This document shows positions 8,681-15,309 of a stretch of 19,391 nt of DNA, piece after piece. Each line of letters starts with the position of its first letter. Position 1 is the first letter of the stretch. Made by a program: the position numbers and the translations under genes. The notes under the pieces were generated by a model, which saw only the letters and a program-made list of their open reading frames with translations, did not search any database and had not been told where the DNA came from. The stretch is taken from positions 1 to 19,391 of the forward strand of contig CAYWRO010000063.1 in the NCBI GenBank assembly GCA_964460345.1, read 5' to 3'. The stretch comes from CAYWRO01 sp964460345 (GTDB lineage: Bacteria > Planctomycetota > Phycisphaerae > Phycisphaerales > UBA1924).

Positions 8681-8882
8681 GTCTGCTCCAGCCACAATTA
8701 GCCCGCCATTGAAACGGGCCAAGGAATTGACGCCCCCCAATCTGGCCCTTCTCGCGCCCATTATCGCATGAGAAGGCGTGGATGACAACGATGGCCCGAA
8801 CCCTGCAAGGGTACCTTAAACTCGGGATTCCGGCGAGTTGCGCGGTATATTGAAGGGCTCGGACCGCCCTCGGAGACGCTGA
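8681..8882. promoter_or_regulatory. Divergent intergenic region with inverted repeat
   Basis: These 202 nt separate the divergent ECF sigma factor and secreted dockerin-like protein genes, so they must hold promoters for both. A 7 bp inverted repeat with a 16 nt spacer (CCTTCTC at 8747-8753, GAGAAGG at 8770-8776) is the best candidate operator. A smaller one is GCCCG/CGGGC at 8701-8719. A TATATT at 8846-8851 could be a -10 box for the rightward gene but lacks a convincing -35. GGAG at 8872-8875 is the RBS for the 8883 start. Confidence 0.35.
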
Positions 8883-10022
8883 ATGTTGAAGAAAGTCTGG
8901 CTTGGTGTGCTCTCAGCGTCTCTGCTGGCGCTCCTCGGCGGCCCAATCGGCCCGAGCTCCGCCTCGGCACAGGTGGCCGTGACGGAGTGGCACTTCAGTG
9001 GCGACCTGGACCAGGTTGCCGGCCCTTCCCGCCTGCGTTTCCTGGATGATGAGGCCTTTGGTAACCTCCCCAACGGGGCCCCCAACGGGCTGACCGAGGA
9101 ATTGAGCTTCTTCGGCTCCAGCGACGCGGTCGGGCTGCCGCCCATCGACGGGGAGCCCGTTCCGGTCTTCCGGGTCCCCCCCCCGCGGCTGCCCGGAACA
9201 GGCCAGCCGGTGACGAGCATGGGCCTGGTTCTGTGGCCGGGTAACGGCGGTGCTCACCCGGACGGGCTGGTCGACGAGTGGACGATCGTGATGGACCTGC
9301 TGATTCCGGAGAGTTCCTTTGCGCCGGGCATCATCACGCCGCTGATCAACTTCGACGACAACAACGGAAACGATGCGGATCTCTTCATCGCGGGGCCGGT
9401 TCAGGGCGGGCCGCCACATGGCCGCGTTGGTCCGAAGAACCAGCTTCTGCCCGCACCCGCCATCCGTCCAAACGAATGGTTCCGCCTGATTCTGGTGGTC
9501 GACAATCTGCCGGGCCCGATTGAAGGCGTTGTGACCCGCATCTACGTCAATGGCGAGTTCATCGGCGAAGCGGAGTTTGCTGGCTCGCTCTTCAACATGG
9601 TGAACCCGGAACAGCCGACCTTCAACACCGGCGAACCCGTGCCGCAGCAGTTGTGGAACCGTTGGGGCCAGTTTCCCTCACCTTGGGCGATGAGCCCGAA
9701 CGAAGGCTCCCTGCTCAGCACCGCCACCCTGTTCTCCGATGACGATGGCGAAGGACGGCCGGTCTTCCTCGCGAAGGCCTTGCTGACGGATACGCTGATG
9801 AGCGGAGAGCAAGCAGCCGATCTTGACGATCCAGGCAACGACCGCATCCTCCTGTGCGACGCAGACCTCAATGGCGACGAGTCGGTCGACGTCTTTGACC
9901 TGCTGCTCTACCTCGACGAGTGGTTTGCCGGAGACCTGTTCGCCGACTGGACCAATGACGGTGTGGTCGACGTCTTCGACCTGCTGCTGTACCTCGACGA
10001 GTGGTTCGCACCGTGCGACTGA
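8883..10022 (+). CDS. Secreted LamG-like protein with C-terminal tandem dockerin-like domain
   Basis: A 379 aa exported protein with GGAG 7 nt before the ATG. Residues 1-29 form a signal peptide (MLKKVWLGVLSASLLALLGG ... SASA) with probable cleavage at ASA-QV. Residues about 33-320 look like a concanavalin-like (LamG type) beta-sandwich: WHFSGDLD at the start, DEWTIVMDLLIP, NEWFRLILVVDN, and TRIYVNGEFIGE, the usual order of a jelly-roll ligand-binding module. The tail (about 325-379) begins CDADLNGDESVDVFDLLLYL and repeats VDVFDLLLYLDEWFA twice, 27 residues apart. Asp/Asn positions in DLNGDESVD and DWTNDGVVD fit dockerin-type EF-hand calcium loops. Such paired repeats end many secreted proteins of Phycisphaerae and may sort or anchor them. 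No cohesin gene is seen here. Ligand and enzymatic activity are unknown. Confidence 0.85.
   Translation: MLKKVWLGVLSASLLALLGGPIGPSSASAQVAVTEWHFSGDLDQVAGPSRLRFLDDEAFGNLPNGAPNGLTEELSFFGSSDAVGLPPIDGEPVPVFRVPPPRLPGTGQPVTSMGLVLWPGNGGAHPDGLVDEWTIVMDLLIPESSFAPGIITPLINFDDNNGNDADLFIAGPVQGGPPHGRVGPKNQLLPAPAIRPNEWFRLILVVDNLPGPIEGVVTRIYVNGEFIGEAEFAGSLFNMVNPEQPTFNTGEPVPQQLWNRWGQFPSPWAMSPNEGSLLSTATLFSDDDGEGRPVFLAKALLTDTLMSGEQAADLDDPGNDRILLCDADLNGDESVDVFDLLLYLDEWFAGDLFADWTNDGVVDVFDLLLYLDEWFAPCD
9885..9929 (+). repeat. Dockerin-like repeat unit, copy 1
   Basis: These 45 nt encode VDVFDLLLYLDEWFA. The second copy lies at 9966-10010, giving an 81 nt (27 residue) period. The two copies match at 41 of 45 bases and all four differences are at third codon positions. 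Confidence 0.9.
9966..10010 (+). repeat. Dockerin-like repeat unit, copy 2
   Basis: Second copy of the unit at 9885-9929, with an identical 15-residue product followed by the last residues PCD. The identical peptide with only synonymous differences suggests purifying selection on a duplicated EF-hand half-domain. Confidence 0.9.
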
Positions 10023-10044
10023 CGGCTGCTTCGGAAGGCCTTCC

Positions 10045-10881
10045 ATGCCGCTTCCCCTTGCAGTCCGCTCGGCTCCCTCCATCGTCCTTGCGGCCCTTGC
10101 CGTTGCCGCGCCAGGTTGCGCCTCTCGGCCGCCGCTCGAGTCAGCTCCCTCGGTAGCACAAAACAATGCCTCTCGCTTCACCTGGAGTGTGATCGGGCAC
10201 AGCCTCCACCGTCAACCGATCGAAGCGACCACGCTCGGGCATGGTCCGCGCCGAATCTACCTTATCGGGCTCATTCACGGCGATGAACCGGAGGGATTAG
10301 CAATCCTTCCACAGTTGTGCGAGGAGCTGAACCACCCTGACCTGCTCGAGATGACAGCAGTCCGCCTCGTCCGGAACATGAATCCCGACGGTGCGAAGGC
10401 CGGATCAAGAGGGAACGCCCGCGGCGTCGACCTGAACCGCAACTGGCCGGCCCGAAACTTCACCCCGTCCACCTCGCGCGGCGATCGCCCGCTCAGCGAG
10501 CCGGAAACCCTCGCCGTCTACGCTGACCTGCTCACTTTTCGTCCTGAACTGGTGATCGTGCTGCACTCAACCGTTCGGGGCGGCCCGTTCGTCAACTTCG
10601 ACGGACCCGCTGCGTCAATCGCCGAGCGGTTTGCCGCCGCGGCCGCAGAACTGGATCCCCAGTGGCACACGCGCGCTGACATGGGCTATGCAACGCCGGG
10701 CTCGCTGGGCACATATATCGGGGTGGACCGTCGGATACCGATCCTGACGGTCGAGTTCGCCCGCGGCCGGGACGCTGACGCCGCGGCACTGGCCGGCCTG
10801 CTCGCGGCGATTCGCTACGCTGCGAACGAAGTCGTGCCAACTGGCACCGCCGAGGTCGAAGCATGGCCGAAAGCAGACTGA
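10045..10881 (+). CDS. Exported M14-family zinc carboxypeptidase (MpaA-like)
   Basis: A 278 aa metallopeptidase related to zinc carboxypeptidases that trim peptides, including murein peptides. I start at 10045 because GGAAGG at 10033-10038 sits 6 nt upstream; the longer frame from 9823 overlaps the dockerin-like tail in a different frame. The N-terminus is an export signal (hydrophobic 10-24) ending in APGC, so C25 may be lipidated, although the lipobox is not canonical. Catalytic features: HGDE with zinc ligands H78 and E81, NPDG at 113-116, the RGVDLNRNWP block at 126-135 that binds the substrate carboxylate, third zinc ligand H174 in VLHS, and the general base E237 in TVEFA. All are intact, so activity is likely. 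It follows the dockerin-like gene by 22 nt and may share its transcript. A role in cell-envelope peptide turnover or nutrient digestion is inferred. Confidence 0.88.
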   Translation: MPLPLAVRSAPSIVLAALAVAAPGCASRPPLESAPSVAQNNASRFTWSVIGHSLHRQPIEATTLGHGPRRIYLIGLIHGDEPEGLAILPQLCEELNHPDLLEMTAVRLVRNMNPDGAKAGSRGNARGVDLNRNWPARNFTPSTSRGDRPLSEPETLAVYADLLTFRPELVIVLHSTVRGGPFVNFDGPAASIAERFAAAAAELDPQWHTRADMGYATPGSLGTYIGVDRRIPILTVEFARGRDADAAALAGLLAAIRYAANEVVPTGTAEVEAWPKAD

Positions 10882-10884
10882 CCG

Positions 10885-11940
10885 TCACAGCACGAGTATG
10901 TCGGGTCGATTGATGCCGCCCGCATCCAGCATGGGCCAGTCGCTCATCCGGGTGACAACTTCGCCGGTCGACAGAATCGTGTCCTCCGACTTCGTCCCGG
11001 TAATACTCGGGTTCCATCCGACGAGTTGGTTCTCCTGCACCGTGCGACTTTCGGTCGGCGTGACCTTGAAGTCTCGGGCCTCATAGCCCATTGGTCCCCC
11101 CTGGTGATGCTTCTTCCACTCTTCGGCGTAGCCGGTCTGCTCGTAGCACTCGATAGCGCGATCAAGAATGTCGGCCCACTTCGTGCCGGGTTTCGTGGCG
11201 TCATGCAAGGTGCGATCGACGCGGCAACAGGCCTCGTGTCGCCGCTTCAGATCGTCGCTGAGCGGGCCGAAGTGCGCGAGGCGCGTGATCGAGACGATCA
11301 GCCCTTTGCGCTGCGCGCAGATGGCCGCCATGACCATCCGCTCCAAATGGCGGTCCGTCGGAATGGGGTGCCGGTATCGCTGAATGCGCTGATCGGCCGC
11401 AACGAGCATGACCGTCGTCACGATGCCGCGAAGACGCAGGGCGCCGACGATCCTGGCTGCCACCTCGTGCTCCGTCATGCCGGGTCGCAGCAGTTTCATC
11501 TGTTCCTGGAGCACTTCGGCGCACTCCGCACCCAGCGCACGCACGGTCTCGACTTCGCGTGACGTGAGCGAGTAACGCAGCTCTGCGATGAAATCCTCCG
11601 GCCAGTCGTGCCCGAATCGATCGAGATGAAAGCCCTGCCCGGCGGTGTCCAGCCTCGCTTCCACCCAGTCGGCCTGGCTTTCATACCACAGCCCCGAATC
11701 CACCTGCCACTCCGGGCCGAACTCCTCGTCGACCAGGCGCGATGCCTCAATGTTGTCGGTGTAGACCGCCTTCACCGTGGGCGTCCACAGAACGGCAGCG
11801 ATCCCCAGCGGTGAAGAAAGATCAACGTGCGTGTCGGCGCCATCGGTAACCCAGGCGATGTTGCTTCGCCGACGCAGCAGCACCCCATGAAGGCCGCGCT
11901 CTTCGCAAAACCGGGCAAGCCGATCGTCCTTCTCGCTCAT
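10885..11940 (-). CDS. M24-fold (Xaa-Pro peptidase/creatinase-like) protein lacking canonical metal ligands
   Basis: A 351 aa protein with the two-domain layout of M24B peptidases: an N-terminal creatinase-like domain (about 1-125, RLARFCEERGLHGVLL, then SNIAWVTDG) and a pita-bread domain (about 127-351, LTSREVETVRALGAECAEVL, LLRPGMTEHEVAARI). The start at 11940 is chosen because ATG there overlaps the upstream stop in ATGA and a GGGAG lies 11942-11946. In ordinary members two Asp, one His and two Glu bind the metals. Here the region around VSITR at 216-220 has Ser where the second Asp is expected. The first Glu is replaced by N310 in WNPS. The histidines at 278-279 (HHQGG) and E319 in KSEDT remain. 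It may therefore be a metal-poor, non-peptidase or altered-activity member of a recognisable HHQGG/WNPSITG subfamily. Downstream of the epimerase in the same operon. Confidence 0.82.
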   Translation of the reverse strand: MSEKDDRLARFCEERGLHGVLLRRRSNIAWVTDGADTHVDLSSPLGIAAVLWTPTVKAVYTDNIEASRLVDEEFGPEWQVDSGLWYESQADWVEARLDTAGQGFHLDRFGHDWPEDFIAELRYSLTSREVETVRALGAECAEVLQEQMKLLRPGMTEHEVAARIVGALRLRGIVTTVMLVAADQRIQRYRHPIPTDRHLERMVMAAICAQRKGLIVSITRLAHFGPLSDDLKRRHEACCRVDRTLHDATKPGTKWADILDRAIECYEQTGYAEEWKKHHQGGPMGYEARDFKVTPTESRTVQENQLVGWNPSITGTKSEDTILSTGEVVTRMSDWPMLDAGGINRPDILVL

Positions 11941-12863
11941 GCTCCCTTCCCCCCATCCCCCGCCTCGATCAGTTCCCGCAGGTGCGCTCGGATGCCCCCG
12001 TGGCCGCGTGACAGCGTCACGCCCAACGACGCCGCGGCGTCCTTGGTAAACGTGTTCTTCGGCTCCGGAGGACTGGAAAAGTCGATGTCCGCCTTCACCC
12101 CCAGCAACTCCGCGGCGATCTGAGCCCAATCCGCCCAGCGCGCGTAGCAATCAACAAGGTTGTAGGCCCGGCCTGCCGCTTCGGGATTGCCCGCGCAGGC
12201 AACCGTGGCCGCGGCGACGTCGTCGACATGCACGAACTTGCCGCCACCCGGGGTTCGAATCGGCTCTCCGGCCTTCAGCTTGCGGATGAGCTTGTACCCA
12301 TGCGAGCGCTCCAGCTTCGGATCGATCCCGTACACGGCGCAGGGGCGCAGCACGCAAACCGATTGCCCTCCGCCCTCGGCCTCAGGCGCATAGTGCTGCG
12401 CCCACAAGTGCGCCTCGACCGCCGCCTTGTAGGCCCCATAGAGCGTACCGGGCCGCAAAGGGTGGTCCTCGTCGATCATGCCGCCCCATCGCGGACGCAT
12501 GTCGTGGTGCACTGCGATGCTCGACATGAAGATGAACTGGCGCGGGGCGGACGCAAGCAGCAGTTCGATGGATGCCACGAGGTTGCTGTCGAGGTGCTCC
12601 CCAACGCGCTGGCGCCAGTCATCGCCGCGCATCGCCGTCCAGTCGACGCTGTTGTGAATGACGCAATCCGCCCCATCCAGCAATGACGGCCAGATCGCCC
12701 GGTCGTCCTGCCCTCCCACAACAAAGCGATCCACGAACGGCTCGATGTGATCGCGACGGCTGCTGCCGCGGACGAGCGCGGTCACGTGGTGACCTGCCTC
12801 ACTCAATCGCTTTGCGATCGCCGAACCGATGAAGCCCGACGCCCCTGTCAACGCCACACGCAT
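11937..12863 (-). CDS. NAD-dependent epimerase/dehydratase family protein
   Basis: A 308 aa extended short-chain dehydrogenase. The Rossmann motif TGASGFIG (G7, G10, G13) binds the dinucleotide at the N-terminus, followed by hydrophobic beta strands. FMSSIAV carries the catalytic Ser (114-115), and YGAYK holds Tyr142 and Lys146 of the YxxxK dyad. The C-terminal half has FVHVDDVAAATVACAGN and AGRAYNLVD, which are standard in sugar-nucleotide epimerases and related reductases. Substrate cannot be inferred. GAGGAGGGG just after the upstream stop is a strong ribosome-binding site for the ATG at 12863. It begins 14 nt after the ChaN-like gene and shares ATGA with the downstream M24-like gene, so the three are surely co-translated from one transcript. 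Confidence 0.93.
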   Translation of the reverse strand: MRVALTGASGFIGSAIAKRLSEAGHHVTALVRGSSRRDHIEPFVDRFVVGGQDDRAIWPSLLDGADCVIHNSVDWTAMRGDDWRQRVGEHLDSNLVASIELLLASAPRQFIFMSSIAVHHDMRPRWGGMIDEDHPLRPGTLYGAYKAAVEAHLWAQHYAPEAEGGGQSVCVLRPCAVYGIDPKLERSHGYKLIRKLKAGEPIRTPGGGKFVHVDDVAAATVACAGNPEAAGRAYNLVDCYARWADWAQIAAELLGVKADIDFSSPPEPKNTFTKDAAASLGVTLSRGHGGIRAHLRELIEAGDGGKGA

Positions 12864-12877
12864 ACTGCCCCTCCTCG

Positions 12878-14470
12878 TTATCGAGGGCGGCCGGGCACCA
12901 CCCTGTTCTCGACCCTTTGCCCGCGCTCATCGTACCGACGTTCGGCCGTGACCCGGCCGGTCTCGTCCCGCTCGATCTCCACCCGCATCGCGCCGTCGTC
13001 CGTCGGATTGGCAAAGAGCCCGAGCACCGGTCGCCCGTGCTCATCAAGAATCCACGATTCAATCAGCCGCGTCCGATCGAACACATCGATCCGTTCCGGT
13101 TGATCACGAAAATACACCAGACGGGCGTGCACGCCGGCAGGTCTCGGCTCGCCTTCGGCCGCATAGGCGCGGCTTGAGTGCGGATCGAAGTTGTCGAGCA
13201 CCTTGGACGATACTTCGCTGGTCAACCAGTCCGCCGGCCCGTCGGTGGGCGGCACGATAATGATGGTCATCGGTTTGCTCACCAGGCCGCGCCGAATGAC
13301 AATCTGAAGGAGCTGGTTGAACTCCAGTTCGCCCAGGTACGTGCGCACCTCATCGATGCTGCGGGCCCCCATGTCACCCAGCATCAGCAGTTGGTCGCCT
13401 TCCTGCAGGCCAGCTTGCGCCGCGATGCTCCCCGGCGCGACCCTGGTGATTCCCACGGCGCCCTCCGGCGTGACCTCCAGGGTGATCCCCAGCCGGGCGT
13501 ACTGCTGCCGGCCGCCATCGTCGGGCAGCGTATAGACGTAGTCGGCGTACCCCCGGCTGAAGACGGCGGTCGCCTCAGGCTCATAGCCCGGGTGCGCGTG
13601 CGCATCCGGGTCAGGCTCGGACGCGATCACCGGCGCCACGACCCGGACGGATAGATCGGGTGCGATCTGCGACAGTCGCGCCGGCACGCCGATGCCGTGC
13701 GCGGCGTGCCCGACGCCCATCACCGCCACCACCGTCCGTCCCGGATCCTTCTGTGCGGCGCGACGGATCGCCTCGGCCATCGCGCCATCCCAGGCGCGCT
13801 GCACCTGGAGCGTCGAGCCGTGAAGCTGGCCCGGCATGCCCATCATGTGGGCAACCATGTACGCATGTCGATCCGTCGGCTCGGGCAACTCCCCGATCCG
13901 GTGCTGTTGTTCCCTCGTGAGTGATGTAAAGCCGTCCTGCGAAATCGTTTTCAGCCACGCACGCGGGATGTTCAGCCCGACAACCGCCGCCTTGTGCTGC
14001 CTGGCGGCAGACAGCAGCGGTTCGTAGTACTTGAACGAGTATCCCCCCTGCTGATACCAGCCGGTCTGAGAGAGCAGCCTCTCAACCTGGATCCGGCCCG
14101 CGATATACGAGGCCAATGCGGGATCGTCCTCTAGGTCGAAGAACTCCATCCCGAGCACGACAGGACCTCTCTCGGCCAGCGCGGCGAAGATGCGGGCCTC
14201 CATCGACTGCACGGCCGCGGCGGCATGGTGCTCAGCAAGAATGACCACATCGGCGCTGGCCAGGTCGTTGACCATGGCGTCAAACTCGACCGCTGCACCG
14301 GTGCGTGTGTCGTAGAGTTCGCCGGGCGAACCCGTCATGAGGACGAAGGCGCGCTCCGGATCGCCCAGCGGCAGTGCCGCCAGGTCCTGCGCAACCGCAG
14401 CAACGCTTGCACACGCGACGGCGGCCGCCGCGATACACCGCAATGCCCCCCTGGCAAATGCTTCTGTCAT
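12878..14470 (-). CDS. Exported ChaN-like (iron/haem-linked) plus PDZ domain protein
   Basis: A 530 aa protein with a signal peptide (1-28, cleavage near VA-QD). Residues about 50-280 match the ChaN/DUF399 family: VVILAEHHAAAA with E80, H81 and H82; LGMEFFD around 107-112; a WYQQGGYSFKYYEPLL block; GLNIPRAWL around 165-173; and VMGVGHAAHGIG at 250-261. ChaN-family lipoproteins have been linked to haem binding and iron. About 325-407 is a PDZ domain (LGITLEVT, VAPGSIAAQAGLQEGDQLLML), which normally binds C-terminal peptides or regulates proteases. The 410-530 tail is soluble and contains beta-strand rich EXWILDEHGRPV-type repeats; no family was recognised for it. The ATG start at 14470 has no strong RBS. 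It is the third gene of the putative OPT operon, 74 nt after the 253 aa gene. Confidence 0.85.
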   Translation of the reverse strand: MTEAFARGALRCIAAAAVACASVAAVAQDLAALPLGDPERAFVLMTGSPGELYDTRTGAAVEFDAMVNDLASADVVILAEHHAAAAVQSMEARIFAALAERGPVVLGMEFFDLEDDPALASYIAGRIQVERLLSQTGWYQQGGYSFKYYEPLLSAARQHKAAVVGLNIPRAWLKTISQDGFTSLTREQQHRIGELPEPTDRHAYMVAHMMGMPGQLHGSTLQVQRAWDGAMAEAIRRAAQKDPGRTVVAVMGVGHAAHGIGVPARLSQIAPDLSVRVVAPVIASEPDPDAHAHPGYEPEATAVFSRGYADYVYTLPDDGGRQQYARLGITLEVTPEGAVGITRVAPGSIAAQAGLQEGDQLLMLGDMGARSIDEVRTYLGELEFNQLLQIVIRRGLVSKPMTIIIVPPTDGPADWLTSEVSSKVLDNFDPHSSRAYAAEGEPRPAGVHARLVYFRDQPERIDVFDRTRLIESWILDEHGRPVLGLFANPTDDGAMRVEIERDETGRVTAERRYDERGQRVENRVVPGRPR

Positions 14471-14544
14471 GTCCGGATCGTACGCACCGTCCGCGCCCTC
14501 GCGCCCCGCATCAAAGCGGTCGCCGGCACGCCTGAGGCGGACGA

Positions 14545-15306
14545 TCAGCGCCGCATCACTGCCTCAACCTCGCCGACCAGCTCAATGGCCTGCGCGATGC
14601 ACGCTTCCGTCTCCTCGAGCACGCCATCCGCGGCGGCGGACCACCCGCGGTTGATCTGGCGTTCCATCGCGGAAAACCGGTCCATGATCCGGGCAAACCC
14701 GCTCAGGCCGTGTCGCCCAATCAAGCGCTCGCGCGCGGCCAGGAATGCATCGATGTGCGTGCCCTGGATGTCCCCGAGGCGCTCGGTGGCCATGTGCTGG
14801 CGCTGATTCGCATCCGCCGGATGCGCAAGCTGACCCTGCAAGGCCGCCAGTTCATTCCGGATCGAAGCGATCGCTGCCTCGGGAGAAGCGGCCGCGCCTT
14901 CTGCTCCGGTTGGCTCGGCAGCCTGTGCGGCCAGCCGCCGTCGCCGGTCAAAACGCACCATCCCGGCCCCCGCGAGCAGGCCGACGACCGACAGCCCGAA
15001 GACCCACGCAAGCGTCCAGCGCGCAAAGGCGAACTCCTTCACACGGATGCGCTCAACGCCGGCCTCGCGCAACGTCCCGAGCAGTTCCGGCGTGAGGACA
15101 GTCCCGCTCGCGGCGATTGGTTCCGGTGCAGCGTCGACCGAGTCGTCCTCGGGCGATCGCGCCCCCGCGGGCGCGGCGAGCGTGATCGTCGCACCGGCCT
15201 CCACCGCCGGAGCAACCTGGTTCAACCGCGGCACGTACGCGGTGGTCGCCGCGACCGCGCCGACGGTGAGACTGACGGCGATGATGAGGAAAGCGATCAG
15301 CCGCAT
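14545..15306 (-). CDS. Two-TM membrane protein with cytoplasmic coiled coil
   Basis: A 253 aa protein of no recognised named family. Residues 3-23 are a hydrophobic anchor or signal (LIAFLIIAVSLTVGAVAATTA). Residues about 25-92 form a Pro/Ala-rich loop with TVLTPELLGTLREAGVERIRVKE, a pattern I recall in planctomycete membrane proteins. A second TM segment follows at about 94-117 (FARWTLAWVFGLSVVGLLAG), then RRRR. This places the long C-terminal half (118-253) in the cytoplasm; it is helical and rich in Glu/Arg. The start at 15306 has a strong GGAGG at 15315-15319 lying inside the end of the OPT gene. The gap to the OPT stop is 3 nt, so the two are expected to be translated together and may work together as transporter and accessory subunit. 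Confidence 0.75.
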   Translation of the reverse strand: MRLIAFLIIAVSLTVGAVAATTAYVPRLNQVAPAVEAGATITLAAPAGARSPEDDSVDAAPEPIAASGTVLTPELLGTLREAGVERIRVKEFAFARWTLAWVFGLSVVGLLAGAGMVRFDRRRRLAAQAAEPTGAEGAAASPEAAIASIRNELAALQGQLAHPADANQRQHMATERLGDIQGTHIDAFLAARERLIGRHGLSGFARIMDRFSAMERQINRGWSAAADGVLEETEACIAQAIELVGEVEAVMRR

Positions 15307-15309
15307 GAT

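Noticed and set aside
8681..8788. N-terminal extension of the ECF sigma factor
   Set aside because: No family similarity in the extra 36 residues and a clear GGAG supports 8680.
9823..10044. Upstream extension of the M14 peptidase
   Set aside because: It overlaps the dockerin-like tail out of frame and has no family residues; 10045 has a good RBS and export signal.
11941..12150. N-terminal extension of the M24-like gene
   Set aside because: Overlaps the epimerase out of frame; the ATGA overlap start at 11940 has a strong RBS.
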